In this document: piece after piece, positions 1 to 8,877 of the stretch | How the letters are laid out: every line of letters starts with the position of its first letter | Position numbering within the stretch: the first letter of the stretch is position 1 | Assembly: GCA_025937835.1 (NCBI GenBank) | Contig: JAICQO010000037.1 | Span: forward strand, 1 to 55,748 | Origin: Polyangiaceae bacterium | Lineage (GTDB): Bacteria; Myxococcota_A; Polyangia; Polyangiales; Polyangiaceae | Length of the DNA: 55,748 nt | Direction of reading: 5' to 3' | Position numbers and translations under genes: made by a program | Notes under the pieces: generated by a model | What the model was told of the DNA's origin: nothing | What the model saw: the letters and a program-made list of their open reading frames with translations, nothing else | The model's database searches: none

Positions 1-115
1 CCCCTTGGCGACTCTTGGCGACTCTTGGCGCCTTGGCGACAGAAGCCGTCTCAGCCTTTCCCGTGGCTACGAGTGACGTAGAGCGCTCCCCCCAAAAAAA
101 ACTTGCGAGTCTTTG
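1..115. repeat. 115-bp direct repeat, copy A
   Basis: This 115-bp block is repeated base for base at 195-309, a period of 194 bp. It is built from short TCTTGGCGAC and CCTTGGCGAC units followed by a segment ending in GCGAGTCTTTG. The reverse complement has the GCGCCAAG/CGCAAAG look of intergenic repeats common in environmental high-GC bacteria. No convincing gene lies in it. It may extend left of the window. Confidence 0.9.
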
Positions 116-160
116 CGCCCCCTTGCGCCTTTGCGGCAGAAACCGTCAAAGCCTTTTCCC
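113..160. repeat. 48-bp repeat segment equal to 1583-1630
   Basis: The run from TTGCGCCCCC to GCCTTTTCCC is found here and, unchanged, at 1583-1630 to the right of the insertion sequence. It is the uninterrupted version of the insertion target and so works as an internal empty-site control. Confidence 0.88.
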
Positions 161-194
161 CCCGGTACGAGTGACGCCAAGCGCTCCCCACAAA

Positions 195-309
195 CCCCTT
201 GGCGACTCTTGGCGACTCTTGGCGCCTTGGCGACAGAAGCCGTCTCAGCCTTTCCCGTGGCTACGAGTGACGTAGAGCGCTCCCCCCAAAAAAAACTTGC
301 GAGTCTTTG
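195..309. repeat. 115-bp direct repeat, copy B (interrupted by the IS)
   Basis: Identical to 1-115. Immediately after base 309 the sequence departs from copy A because an insertion sequence begins. The continuation expected from copy A (116-160) reappears at 1586-1630 on the far side of the element. Confidence 0.9.
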
Positions 310-334
310 TGAAGATCCCCCGCTTTCGTGGACA
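310..334 (+). repeat. left terminal inverted repeat of the IS
   Basis: Begins TGAAGATCCCCC and pairs with 1558-1582 at 22 of 25 positions; the mismatches are at positions 6, 14 and 17 of the repeat. Confidence 0.9.
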
Positions 335-369
335 ACCCAAATGGCGCGACAATGCGCCGGGAGTGGACC

Positions 370-678
370 ATGGAGAAGAAGAAGCAACGACGGAGGCGGC
401 GAGCGTTCACGCCGGAGTTCAAGACGGAGGCGGTCCGGCTTTGCAGGGTCGGCGATCGGACCATCGCGCAGGTCGCAGGCGACTTGGATTTGACCGAGAC
501 GGCGCTTCGCGAGTGGGTCAAGCGCGCGGACATCGACGCCGGGAAAGGGCCGCCGGAGGCGCTCACGACGGCCGAGCGCGAAGAGCTGGCAAAGCTCCGT
601 CGCGACAACAAGCGGCTCACGATGGAACGCGACATTTTAAAAGCAGCGGCCACCTTCTTCGCGAAGGAGAGCGAGTGA
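370..678 (+). CDS. IS3-family transposase OrfA (HTH protein)
   Basis: A 102-residue basic protein. After a Lys/Arg-rich start it has the IS3 OrfA pattern: FTPEFKTEAVRLC, then an IAQVAGDLDLTETALREWV helix-turn-helix, then a C-terminal leucine-zipper-like helix (ELAKLRRDNKRLTMERDILK) that normally mediates oligomerisation. The ATG at 370 is chosen because GGGAG lies 6 bases upstream; an ATG at 352 and a GTG at 328 inside the terminal repeat are alternatives. Its stop overlaps the GTG that opens orfB (GTGA at 675-678), which fits translational coupling or the -1 frameshift that normally makes the OrfAB transposase. The gene looks intact. Confidence 0.9.
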   Translation: MEKKKQRRRRRAFTPEFKTEAVRLCRVGDRTIAQVAGDLDLTETALREWVKRADIDAGKGPPEALTTAEREELAKLRRDNKRLTMERDILKAAATFFAKESE

Positions 679-1551
679 AGTTCGCTTTCATCGCGGCGAG
701 GGAGGTGGCCTTCCCCGTCAGCGCGATGTGTCGTGTTCTCGGTGTCGCCAAGAGCGGCTACTACGCATGGCGGAAGCGGCCCAAGCCCGAGCGCGAGCGG
801 CGTGACGCACAGCTCGCGGCGGCGGTCGCTGCCGTGCACAAGCGGAGCCGCCTGACATACGGCAGTCCGCGTGTGCATCGCGAGCTCAAGGCTCGTGGAG
901 TCCGCGTCGGGAAGAAGCGGATCGAGCGCTTGATGCGGCAAAACGGCCTAAAAGGACGCCTCAAACGCCGCTTCAAGCGCACCACCGACTCGCGCCACGG
1001 GGGACCGATCGCGCCGAATCTGCTCGCTCGGCACTTCGATGTGAGCGAGCCCAATCGCGCTTGGGTGACCGATGTCACTGCAATCGCGACCGACGAGGGC
1101 TGGCTTTACCTCGCGCCGATGATCGACCTGTGCGCGCGGCGGGTGCTGGCCTGGGCAGCGAGCGAGCGCAACGACACCGCGCTCGCACTCGATGTGCTTC
1201 GGAAGTCGCTCGGAGTGCGGCGTCCGCGTCGCGGATTCCTACACCATTCCGACCGCGGCAGCCCCTACGCGAGCGAGGAGTACCGGGCCGCCCTGCGCGC
1301 CTGCGGCGCCGTGCAGAGCATGAGCCGCAAAGGGCGATTGTTGGGACAACGCCGTCACCGAGAGCTTCTTCGCTACCCTGCGCGCCGAGCTCGTCGACCA
1401 CGAACGCTACCCGACGCGCGAAGCAGCAATGCGATCCATCGGCGACTACATCGACAACTTCTACAACGTCGAGCGGCGCCATTCGCACCTCGACTACCTC
1501 AACCCCATCGAGTTCGAATTGCGATCCCAAGTTCAGGGTCGCGTGGCATAG
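675..1551 (+). pseudogene. IS3-family transposase OrfB, frameshifted
   Basis: OrfB normally supplies the rve-type DDE integrase core that cuts and joins the element. The first frame reads VKFAFIAAREV, an HTH_21-like segment (LTYGSPRVHRELKARGV), then the first Asp in WVTDVTAIAT and the second Asp in HHSDRGSPYAS. At the GGG run 1332-1334 there is one G too many: the reading leaves MSRKG and only resumes as DCWDNAVTESFFATL one frame over, where the catalytic Glu and the usual ending NVERRHSHLDYLNPIEFE lie before a TAG at 1549-1551. The protein made from the first frame therefore lacks the third catalytic residue. A sequencing error in the G run would give the same picture. Confidence 0.88.
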
Positions 1552-1557
1552 TCAGAC

Positions 1558-1582
1558 TGTCCACGGAACCGGGGGAGCTTCA
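1558..1582 (-). repeat. right terminal inverted repeat of the IS
   Basis: Its reverse complement begins TGAAGCTCCCCC, matching the left end at 22 of 25 positions. The orfB stop codon lies only 6 bp before it. Confidence 0.9.
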
Positions 1583-1630
1583 TTGCGCCCCCTTGCGCCT
1601 TTGCGGCAGAAACCGTCAAAGCCTTTTCCC
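1583..1630. repeat. continuation of copy B to the right of the IS
   Basis: Identical to 113-160. It runs to 3 bp before the stop codon (1633-1635) of the converging copper ATPase gene, so the repeat family abuts a coding end with almost no spacer. Confidence 0.88.
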
Positions 1631-1632
1631 TG

Positions 1633-4017
1633 TTACTCCCCCAACCGTAAAGTTCGTAAGCGGAGGGCGTTGGCTATCACGGAGACGGAGCTGAGGCTCA
1701 TCGCGGCTGCGGCCAGCATGGGGGAGAGTAGGAGGCCCAGGGCGGGATACAGGACGCCGGCCGCGATGGGGACGCCGGCTGCGTTGTAGGCGAACGCGAA
1801 GAACAGGTTCTGCTTGATGTTGCTCATGGTGGCGCGGCTCAGCTGGCGCGCGCGCACGATGCCGCGCAGGTCGCCGCGGACTAGCGTGACGCCTGCGCTT
1901 TCCATGGCGATGTCGGTGCCGGTGCCCATGGCGATGCCGACCGCGGCCTGGGCGAGCGCCGGCGCGTCGTTGATGCCGTCTCCAGCCATGGCCACGGTGC
2001 GGCCCTGCGCTTCGAGCTCTCGCACCTTGGCGGCTTTCTGGTCGGGTAGCACCTCGGCGAAGACCTCGTCGATGCCGAGCTTTCGCGCCACGGAGAGGGC
2101 AGTGGTCCGGCTGTCGCCCGTGAGCATCACGACGCGGACGCCCTCGGCGTGGAGCGAGCGCAGCGCCTCGGGCGTGCTGTCTTTGATGGGATCGGCGACG
2201 CACAAGAGGCCTGCGACCTTCCCGTCCACCGCGACGAACACCACGGTCTGTCCCTCGGCGCGGAGCTCTTCGGAGCGCGCCGCAAGCTCGCCCGGATCGA
2301 GCCGCAGGGCCTCGAGCAAGGCGCGATTTCCGAGCGCCACGCGCTTGCCGTCAACCTCGCCCTGCACGCCCTTGCCGGTGAGCGATTCGAAGGCCGCCGC
2401 GTTGGCGGGATCGACGCCGCGCTCTCTAGCGCCGGCGACGATCGCGGCGGCGAGCGGGTGCTCACTCCCGCGCTCGAGCGCGCCAGCCAGCGCGAGCAAC
2501 GTGCGCTCGTCGAAGCGGGGCGCCGTGACCACGCCGGTCAGCTTCGGCTTGCCTTCGGTCAGCGTGCCGGTCTTGTCCACGACCAGCGTGTCGACTTTTC
2601 GCAGGGTCTCGATGGCCTCCGCGTTGCGAAACAGCACGCCCGCTCCAGCGCCCCGGCCCATGGCGACCAGGATCGACATCGGCGTGGCGAGGCCGAGCGC
2701 GCACGGGCAGGCGATGATCAGCACCGAGATGGCGGCGACCAGGCCGTGCGCCATGCGCGGCTCCGGTCCAAGCGCGGCCCAGACCCCGAACGTCAGGGCC
2801 GCGATCCCGATCACGAGCGGCACGAAGTAGCCCGAGACCTGGTCGGCGAGCTTCTGGATCGGCGCGCGGCTGCGCTGCGCCTCGGCGACCATGCCGACGA
2901 TGCGCGACAGCAGCGTCTCGGAGCCGACCTTCTCGGCGCGGATCACCAGCGTGCCCGTGCCGTTGAGCGTGGCGCCGATCACGGGGTCTCCCGGCTGCTT
3001 CGTCACCGGCATTGGTTCGCCGGTGACCATCGACTCATCGACGGGGCTGCGCCCCTCCAACACCTCGCCGTCGACCGGGATTTTCTCACCGGGACGCACG
3101 CGCAAGCGCTCGCCTACCTGGACGGCTTCGAGCGGCAGGTCGTGCTCGCTGCCGTCGGCGTCGATCCGCCGCGCGGTCTTGGCGGCGAGCCCCAAGAGCT
3201 TCTTGATGGCGGCGCCCGTCTGGCTCCGGGCGCGGAGCTCGAGCACCTGCCCGAGCAAGATCAGCGTGACGATCACCGCGGCGGCCTCGAAGTAGACGGC
3301 GACCTCGCCGTGATGCGAGCGGAACGAGGCGGGAAACACCTGGGGGACGAGCGCGGCGATCACGCTGTAGCCGTAGGCGACGCTGACGCCGAGCCCGATC
3401 AGCGAAAACATGTTCAAGCTGCGGTTCACGACCGACTGGACCGCGCGCACGTAGAACGGCCAGGCCGACCACAGACAGACCGGCGTGGCCAGCAGGAGCT
3501 CGAGCCAGACGCGCGTGCGGGGCGACACGAGGTCGCTCACGGGCGCTCCCGGCAACATGTCGCCCATCGCCACGAACAGCAGCGGCACCGCGAGGGCGGC
3601 CGCGAACCAGAAGCGGCGGCTCATGTCGCGGAGCTCGTGGTTGTCCTCGGGTTCGGCCGACAGCGTGCGAGGCTCGAGCGCCATACCGCAGATCGGGCAT
3701 GATCCCGGCGCGTCGCGCACGACCTCCGGGTGCATCGGGCAGGTCCATTCGCCGGCGCGGCCCGGGGCCGGAGCGGCAGCTGGCGCCTGTGGCTTCGCCT
3801 CGGGCGGCTGCGTGTATGCCGCGGGCTCGGCCTCGAACTTCGCCTTGCAGCGGGCGCTGCAAAACCAATACTCGACGCCGCCGTGCGAGGCGCGGTGCGG
3901 CGAGGACGGCTTCACCGTCATGCCGCAGACCGGATCGAGGTGCTGCTCGTCGGCTCCGCCGGGGTGTTCGTGCGCGAGAGCTCCCGGTCGCGGTCCCGGG
4001 TGGTGATGATGGTTCAT
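1633..4017 (-). CDS. copA: copper-translocating P-type ATPase with YHS and metal-binding N-terminus
   Basis: A 794-residue P1B-type ATPase that would pump Cu(I) (or Ag(I)) out of the cytoplasm. Order of parts: a His-rich start (MNHHHHPG), a YHS domain (LDPVCGMTV...YWFCSARCK, about 27-70), a heavy-metal-binding domain (CPMHPEV...[10 protein letters not shown], about 92-115), membrane helices, the TGE actuator motif, the transport-site CPC at C437-P-C439, DKTGT with phospho-acceptor D481, SEHPLA, and GDGINDAP near D680. There is no classical GMxCxxC HMA domain. The ATG at 4017 has GAGGCGGA upstream; the open frame continues further but without family similarity. The gene starts 14 bp after the efflux protein gene and is last in the copper operon. 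Copper as substrate is inferred from CPC and context. Confidence 0.95.
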   Translation of the reverse strand: MNHHHHPGPRPGALAHEHPGGADEQHLDPVCGMTVKPSSPHRASHGGVEYWFCSARCKAKFEAEPAAYTQPPEAKPQAPAAAPAPGRAGEWTCPMHPEVVRDAPGSCPICGMALEPRTLSAEPEDNHELRDMSRRFWFAAALAVPLLFVAMGDMLPGAPVSDLVSPRTRVWLELLLATPVCLWSAWPFYVRAVQSVVNRSLNMFSLIGLGVSVAYGYSVIAALVPQVFPASFRSHHGEVAVYFEAAAVIVTLILLGQVLELRARSQTGAAIKKLLGLAAKTARRIDADGSEHDLPLEAVQVGERLRVRPGEKIPVDGEVLEGRSPVDESMVTGEPMPVTKQPGDPVIGATLNGTGTLVIRAEKVGSETLLSRIVGMVAEAQRSRAPIQKLADQVSGYFVPLVIGIAALTFGVWAALGPEPRMAHGLVAAISVLIIACPCALGLATPMSILVAMGRGAGAGVLFRNAEAIETLRKVDTLVVDKTGTLTEGKPKLTGVVTAPRFDERTLLALAGALERGSEHPLAAAIVAGARERGVDPANAAAFESLTGKGVQGEVDGKRVALGNRALLEALRLDPGELAARSEELRAEGQTVVFVAVDGKVAGLLCVADPIKDSTPEALRSLHAEGVRVVMLTGDSRTTALSVARKLGIDEVFAEVLPDQKAAKVRELEAQGRTVAMAGDGINDAPALAQAAVGIAMGTGTDIAMESAGVTLVRGDLRGIVRARQLSRATMSNIKQNLFFAFAYNAAGVPIAAGVLYPALGLLLSPMLAAAAMSLSSVSVIANALRLRTLRLGE

Positions 4018-4031
4018 GATTCCGCCTCGTG

Positions 4032-5408
4032 TCAGTGGGTCGGTCCGCTGCCGGCGCCCACCGCGATTTCTTGCACGGGCACGCCCGCCTGCTGTTTTCC
4101 GAGCCGCCCGCTCAAGAGCTGCTCGGCGCGCGTGCGGGCGACCCAGTACTCGAGCAGCTGTTCGATGAACCCGCGAGCAGTCTCGATCTGATCGCGCTTG
4201 GCCTGGAGCAGCTGGAAGGCGCCGATCGACATCGCGTTGTACTGGAGCAGTGTCTCGTCGACGATCTTCTGTTTCGCCGGCAACAGCACGTCGCGGTAGT
4301 AAGCTACGCCTTCGCGGGCGACGAGCAGCCGCGTTGCGGCGCTGCGAGCCGTCGCGCGTAGCCGGATCGCAAGATCGGTGTACAGCTCTCGCTGGCGCCG
4401 CATTTCGGCGCGCGCGGACGCGACCTCGCCCTGGCCCTGGTAAAATAGCGGCACCTCGAGCTCGACGGCGGGGCCCACTGCCCAGTGTTCGTCGCGCTCG
4501 GCCGAGACGCCCGCCCTGAGCTCGGGCAAGAAGCCCGCGGCGCGCGAGACATTCGCGCTCCGCGCGGAAGCCGTGAAGCGTTGCTTCGCGATCTGGAGGT
4601 CGAGGCTCGCGCGCACCGACTCCTGCTCGAGCTTGTCGACGGCGAGCTCGGTCTCCGGCATCTCCGGCAAGCGTGTCTCCGCTTGCCACTCGGTCGCGCG
4701 TCCCCAGAGCCCCATCGTCGCGTTCAGCTGCTCGCGCGCGCCCGCGACGGCCGCCTCCGCGCGCTGGTGGTTGATGCGCGCCTCGAGGAACGCACTCTGC
4801 GCGTTGACCCGCTCGAGCTCCGGGATGTTGCCGGCCTCGCGCAGCCGCGCCGCGAGCTCCGCAGAGGCGCTCATCGCATCGAGGATGCTGCGCCGGAGCT
4901 CGAGCACCTGAACCGCCGCTTGATAGTGATAAAAGGCCTCGCGGGCCTCGAAAGAAAGATCGAGGATCGCGCCGACCGCAGAGAGCTGCGAGGCGCTGAC
5001 GCCTGCCTCTGCGGCCCCGCCGCGCGAGAGCGCGAGCGCGAGCTCCGTCAGATCCAGCATCGCCCCGACCTCCAGATCCGCGCGCTCCCCACGGCGGAAG
5101 CGCATCGCACCCTCCACGGTGGGGTTCGGCAGGCGCTTGACGCTGGCGAGCTGGGCCTGAGCCTGTGCCAGCTCCTCGAGCGAGGCGCGCAAGCCGGGGT
5201 TGTTCAACACGGCCACGCGCGAGGCTGCCTCGGCCGAGAGCGGTCGCGAGAGCAAGGCCTTCACGTCTTGGCCGAGCCGCGGCGTCGCGGCCCCGGCACG
5301 ACGCAATCGGCCCTCGGCCGCGCTGTGGAGCTCCGAGTAGTCCACGTTGGTCGAGACGCACCCGGTCAGCGCCAGCAGCCCGACCCACAGCGCGGCCGCA
5401 GTACGCAT
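4032..5408 (-). CDS. TolC/CusC-like outer-membrane efflux lipoprotein
   Basis: A 458-residue protein with a lipobox (LLALTGC, Cys17) followed by the long alpha-helical repeats of outer-membrane efflux proteins: [20 protein letters not shown] near the N-terminus and the second half-repeat near [16 protein letters not shown]. Such proteins form the outer-membrane channel of tripartite metal pumps. The start overlaps the stop of the upstream metal-binding lipoprotein gene (TGATG at 5406-5410), and copA follows 14 bp downstream, so copper or silver export is the likely job. No membrane-fusion or RND pump gene lies in the operon, so its inner-membrane partner must be elsewhere or it works with the P-type ATPase in an unusual way. 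Confidence 0.87.
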   Translation of the reverse strand: MRTAAALWVGLLALTGCVSTNVDYSELHSAAEGRLRRAGAATPRLGQDVKALLSRPLSAEAASRVAVLNNPGLRASLEELAQAQAQLASVKRLPNPTVEGAMRFRRGERADLEVGAMLDLTELALALSRGGAAEAGVSASQLSAVGAILDLSFEAREAFYHYQAAVQVLELRRSILDAMSASAELAARLREAGNIPELERVNAQSAFLEARINHQRAEAAVAGAREQLNATMGLWGRATEWQAETRLPEMPETELAVDKLEQESVRASLDLQIAKQRFTASARSANVSRAAGFLPELRAGVSAERDEHWAVGPAVELEVPLFYQGQGEVASARAEMRRQRELYTDLAIRLRATARSAATRLLVAREGVAYYRDVLLPAKQKIVDETLLQYNAMSIGAFQLLQAKRDQIETARGFIEQLLEYWVARTRAEQLLSGRLGKQQAGVPVQEIAVGAGSGPTH

Positions 5409-5773
5409 CACTTGTCGTCCTTCTTCGGGATCAACGCCATCCCGCACTTCGGGCATTTTCCGGGCTCGTTCGTGACGACCTCGGGGTGCATGCTGCACGT
5501 GTAGCGAGCCGCCCCGGCGTCGCTCGGTGTGGCCTCGTGCTCGTGCGCGCCGTGCTCGTGGTCGTGCTCGCCACCCGCGCCGAGCACGGGGCTCGTGGCA
5601 TCCGAAAGATCCATCTTCAGGGATTCGATGGCGGGCAAGCGCGCCGAAGCGGCCGCGGGATTTCCGGGGTGGTTGCTGCCCGCTTCGAGGGCGGTGCCGC
5701 TGCAGGCCGACAAACCGACGGCCAGAAAAACACAGGCCAGACGCGACGAGCTCGGTTTCGTGAAAATAGACAT
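5408..5773 (-). CDS. heavy-metal-binding-domain lipoprotein
   Basis: A 121-residue lipoprotein (VGLSAC lipobox, Cys24). The middle is His-rich ([12 protein letters not shown]), and the C-terminus carries the metal-binding domain [20 protein letters not shown] ending GMALIPKK, the same module found in the neighbouring ATPase. It probably buffers or delivers copper in the periplasm or at the outer membrane. AGGAG lies 8-9 bases before the ATG. The gene sits 16 bp after the multicopper oxidase gene and its stop overlaps the next start, so all four copper genes look co-transcribed. The copper role is inferred from context; the domain itself is clear. Confidence 0.88.
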   Translation of the reverse strand: MSIFTKPSSSRLACVFLAVGLSACSGTALEAGSNHPGNPAAASARLPAIESLKMDLSDATSPVLGAGGEHDHEHGAHEHEATPSDAGAARYTCSMHPEVVTNEPGKCPKCGMALIPKKDDK

Positions 5774-5789
5774 GGTCGTGCTCCTTGAG

Positions 5790-7133
5790 TCAGAGGCGGA
5801 TACCGTCGCGCGCCAGCTCTTCGGGCCGCGCCTTGTCGGCGACGGTTCCCGGCGGGTGCTGATACCAACCGGGATCCACGTCGCGGTTCGCGAGGTTCGG
5901 TCGAACCTTGAGGACCATGAACATCCCGCCCATCGTGATGTAATCGAACGGCCCCTTGGCGCCGGTCATGGGGATGCTGTTGGGCGGGACGGCCATGCCC
6001 ATCTCTCCCATTTCGGCCATCCCGTTCTGCCCCATCGTCATGTAGTTCGGGATCAGCTTGCGCACGCGCTGGTCGAGCTTGCCCTCCTTCACTCCGAGCA
6101 TGTTGGGAGCGTCGTGCCCCATCTGGTTCATCACGTGATGGGTCATGTGACAGTGCAGCGCCCAGTCTCCCGGCGCATCCGCGACGAACTCGATGTCGCG
6201 CGTCGCACCCGTGGGCACGAGCACCGTCGTGTCCGGGCGCTGCGCCTCGACGGGGATCTGGCCGCCGTCGGTGGCGACCACGCGGAAGTGGTACCCATGC
6301 AAGTGAATTGGGTGGTGATCCATGGCGCTCAGGTTCCCGAAGCGGATCCGCACGCGGTCTCCCTGTTTGCACACGAGCGGCGCGGTGCCCGGAAAAGCCT
6401 TGGCGTTGAGGGTGAGAACGTTGAAGTCGCTCATCTCGTTCGGGTTCGGACGAGCGGCGCCGATCGGAATCGACCACTCGCTGAGCATCAGCACGAAATC
6501 GCGGTCGACGCGGTATCCGGCCGAAGGGCGGCGCGGGTGAACGACGATCATCCCCATCAACCCCATCGCCATCTGGGTCATCTCGTCGTGGTGCGAGTGG
6601 TACATGAACGTGCCGTGTTGGCGAAAGGTCCACTCGTAGCGGTACGTTTCACCGGGCGCGATCGAGCGCTGAGTGAGGCCGCCCACGCCGTCCATTCCGT
6701 TCGGCAGAAACACGCCGTGCCAGTGAACGGTGGTCGGCGCGCCGAGCTTGTTCGTCACGTAGACACGCACTCGATCGCCTTCGACGGCCTCGAGCGTCGG
6801 CCCGTGAACGCGACCGTTGTAGCCCCAGCACAGGGCCGACAGACCCGGGGCGAACTCGTGCTTCAGCTCCTGGGCCACGAGGTGGAACACCTTGACGCCG
6901 TCGACGACCCGGAACGGCAGCGTGGCGCCGCCCGGCGTGATCGTGGGTGAGTAATCCCTGCCCGGCTCGCCCGGCGGTTTTGGCGGCTCATCCTGCGGCC
7001 CGCCGCTGAAAGAGCGATTCCAGCCGCGCCCGCTCGCGTCGAGCTGATTCGCACGAGCCGTGCCCGCGAGCAGCAACGCGCCTCCCGCTGCGGCGACCGC
7101 GCTGCCGGTGATTGCTTCACGTCGTGTGACCAT
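5790..7133 (-). CDS. Tat-exported multicopper oxidase (CopA/CueO-like)
   Basis: A 447-residue protein opening with a twin-arginine signal (MVTRREAITG then a hydrophobic Ala/Leu stretch ending TARA). All four copper-ligand motifs are present: H137-W-H139-G, H179-S-H181, HPIHLHG, and H327-C-H-x3-H333-x4-M338, the last giving the type 1 copper axial Met. After it lies a Met-rich segment (MTMGQNGMAEMGEMGM), typical of periplasmic oxidases that oxidise toxic Cu(I) to Cu(II). Two cupredoxin domains are recognisable and the third is compact. The ATG at 7133 has CAGGAG 7 bases upstream. It is the first gene of the copper operon. Substrate specificity is inferred from the Met-rich loop and the neighbours. 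Confidence 0.93.
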   Translation of the reverse strand: MVTRREAITGSAVAAAGGALLLAGTARANQLDASGRGWNRSFSGGPQDEPPKPPGEPGRDYSPTITPGGATLPFRVVDGVKVFHLVAQELKHEFAPGLSALCWGYNGRVHGPTLEAVEGDRVRVYVTNKLGAPTTVHWHGVFLPNGMDGVGGLTQRSIAPGETYRYEWTFRQHGTFMYHSHHDEMTQMAMGLMGMIVVHPRRPSAGYRVDRDFVLMLSEWSIPIGAARPNPNEMSDFNVLTLNAKAFPGTAPLVCKQGDRVRIRFGNLSAMDHHPIHLHGYHFRVVATDGGQIPVEAQRPDTTVLVPTGATRDIEFVADAPGDWALHCHMTHHVMNQMGHDAPNMLGVKEGKLDQRVRKLIPNYMTMGQNGMAEMGEMGMAVPPNSIPMTGAKGPFDYITMGGMFMVLKVRPNLANRDVDPGWYQHPPGTVADKARPEELARDGIRL

Positions 7134-7308
7134 CGATTCTCCTGGGGCTGGCCGGGTTAGGCCCTTCTGTCGGCTTCGTGACAGCTGACGCAGGCCGGGC
7201 GGGCTCATTACAGCCCACAACGCCGGTTCTGGCTGGCGCGAACGACCTGGGTCCCGAGCCCCGATTTCTTGGCCAGACCCGAGCGACACCGATAACAGCC
7301 CGGGGGCC

Positions 7309-8559
7309 ATGGCAGTTTTTACGCGCTGGATCGGCGTCGCTGCGGCCGCGGGCATCGTGCTCGCGCTGGTGCCCGTCGTGCGCGGGAATATCGGCGTCGA
7401 CGACCCGCTCCGCAAGATCACCCAGCCGATCGCGGCGCTGCGCGCGCCCGACCCGGGACCTCCGAAGCTCACCGGGCTCGACCTGCTGCGCCTGGACATA
7501 CGCCCTTCGCGGGTGACGGCGCCGCTCGACGAGGGGCGCACCGCGGAGCTCACGATCGATCCCGTGCTGCAGCGAGCCGCGCGCTCCATGATGCAGCGCT
7601 ACCGCGTGCCCGAAGGGGGCCTCGTCCTGAGTGAAACGGCGACCGGGCGCATCCTCGCCTACGCGAGCTACGTCGCCGACGGCGAGCCCTTCGACGTCAA
7701 CGCGCGCGCGAGCTCTCCCGCTGCCAGCCTGTTCAAGGTGGTGACCGGCGCGGCGCTGGTCGAAAAGGCGGGCCTCAGCTCGGAGACCGAGCAGTGTTAC
7801 CACGGCGGCAAGAGCCGCATCGTCGCCGCAGAGCTCAACGACGACCCGCGCCGCGACCGCTGGTGCGCGACGGTGGCGATAGCCATGGGCCGCAGCATCA
7901 ACGTCGTGTTCGGGCGGCTCGCGCAAAAGCACCTGACTCCCGAGGATTTGCTGGCGATGGGCGGCGCCCTCGGTTTCGGCTCGGCCGTGCCGTTTCCGGT
8001 CCCCAACGAGCCGCCCAAGCTCGAGATCCCGTCCGAGCCGCTCGAGTTCGCGCGCACCTCGGCCGGGTTCTGGCACAGCACGCTCTCGCCGCTCGCCGCG
8101 GCGGTGATGACTCAGACGATCGCCAACGGCGGCGTCGCGCTCGAGCCCCGGATCGTGGCGAGCGTGAAGAAGGGCGACACCGAAATCTGGAAAGACTCAC
8201 GGGAGCCGCGCGTGTTGCGCCGCGCAATCCAGAGCTCGACCGCGGCCGAGGTCACGGCGATGATGCGGCAGACCGTCTCCAACGGTTCGGCGTACAAGGC
8301 GTTCCACGATGCGAAGGGCCGGGCGTACCTGCCGCAGATCGAGGTCGCGGGAAAGACGGGCACGCTGAGCGACCACGAGAACAACCGGCACTACACCTGG
8401 TTCGTCGGCTTCGCCCCCGCAGAGAAGCCGGAGGTCGCCGTGAGCGCGTTGATCGTGAACACGCCCACCTGGCACATCAAAGCGCCGCAGCTCGCGCGCG
8501 AGGTCTTGCGCGCGTACTTCGCCAAGCAGGGTGCGAAGGGCGTGACCCCGCCCTCCTGA
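7309..8559 (+). CDS. stand-alone penicillin-binding transpeptidase
   Basis: A 416-residue protein with one N-terminal membrane segment (VAAAAGIVLALVPVV) and a transpeptidase domain. The active-site motifs are S140-L-F-K143, S196-I-N198 and K349-T-G-T, in the order and spacing of PBP2/FtsI-type transpeptidases and class D beta-lactamases. It lacks a glycosyltransferase domain and the long dimerisation domain of true PBP2/PBP3, so it is shorter than those proteins. It would cross-link peptidoglycan in the periplasm, or be a beta-lactam-binding relative; the sequence alone does not decide. It is divergent from the copper operon across 175 bp. Confidence 0.85.
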   Translation: MAVFTRWIGVAAAAGIVLALVPVVRGNIGVDDPLRKITQPIAALRAPDPGPPKLTGLDLLRLDIRPSRVTAPLDEGRTAELTIDPVLQRAARSMMQRYRVPEGGLVLSETATGRILAYASYVADGEPFDVNARASSPAASLFKVVTGAALVEKAGLSSETEQCYHGGKSRIVAAELNDDPRRDRWCATVAIAMGRSINVVFGRLAQKHLTPEDLLAMGGALGFGSAVPFPVPNEPPKLEIPSEPLEFARTSAGFWHSTLSPLAAAVMTQTIANGGVALEPRIVASVKKGDTEIWKDSREPRVLRRAIQSSTAAEVTAMMRQTVSNGSAYKAFHDAKGRAYLPQIEVAGKTGTLSDHENNRHYTWFVGFAPAEKPEVAVSALIVNTPTWHIKAPQLAREVLRAYFAKQGAKGVTPPS

Positions 8560-8877
8560 CGCTAGAAAGTTCCGGCCTGGTCGATCACCCGCCCGGCAGC
8601 CGAGCGACAGCGAGGGGCTTCCTTCTAGCCCGCATCTGGGGCGGCCTCCCCACAGGATGCGACACGGTGCGGGCTCGGCCGGAGTCGACCGGCTCGCGGC
8701 TCGAATAGCAGGCCTGACCGCCGTTTTCTCGAGGATTCCACGACGACGGCGGCCGCGGGCCGGGCGCCTTGCCCGTGGGACGCCGGACCGGCCGGGGGCG
8801 GGCCCCACCCTCGGCTGTCGCGGAAACACCGGAAAAACGGTGTGGACGCGTGGGCCGAGATTGCTAGAGTAGGAGTC
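8560..8877. other. 318-bp intergenic region
   Basis: GC-rich and without a convincing gene. It holds a short inverted repeat ACACCG-GAAAAA-CGGTGT ahead of the next gene and a TAGAGT hexamer just before that gene's start. Nothing else was recognised. Confidence 0.5.
8865..8870 (+). promoter_or_regulatory. candidate -10 hexamer TAGAGT, near-leaderless
   Basis: TAGAGT ends 7 bases before the GTG at 8878. One of the recurrent TAnnnT hexamers close to start codons in this window. An AGGAG overlaps the gap but sits only 2 bases from the GTG, too close for a standard ribosome-binding site. Confidence 0.35.

Larger units (their letters stand above)
310..1582 (+). mobile_element. IS3-family insertion sequence, 1273 bp
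   Basis: The ends are 25-bp inverted repeats, 310-334 and 1558-1582, matching at 22 of 25 positions and bounded by TG...CA as is usual in IS3-family elements. A 3-bp target duplication (TTG at 307-309 and 1583-1585) flanks it. Removing the element and one TTG restores a sequence identical to 108-160, so both boundaries are fixed to the base. It carries orfA (HTH) and orfB (DDE integrase) in overlapping frames, orfB being -1 relative to orfA, the usual IS3 layout. orfB has a frameshift, so the copy is probably not autonomous. Confidence 0.93.

Noticed and set aside
4018-5388. Upstream extension of the copper ATPase frame
   Set aside because: The frame is open for over 400 codons before the ATG at 4017, but the translation is Arg/Ala shadow of the efflux-protein gene and the family starts at MNHHHH.
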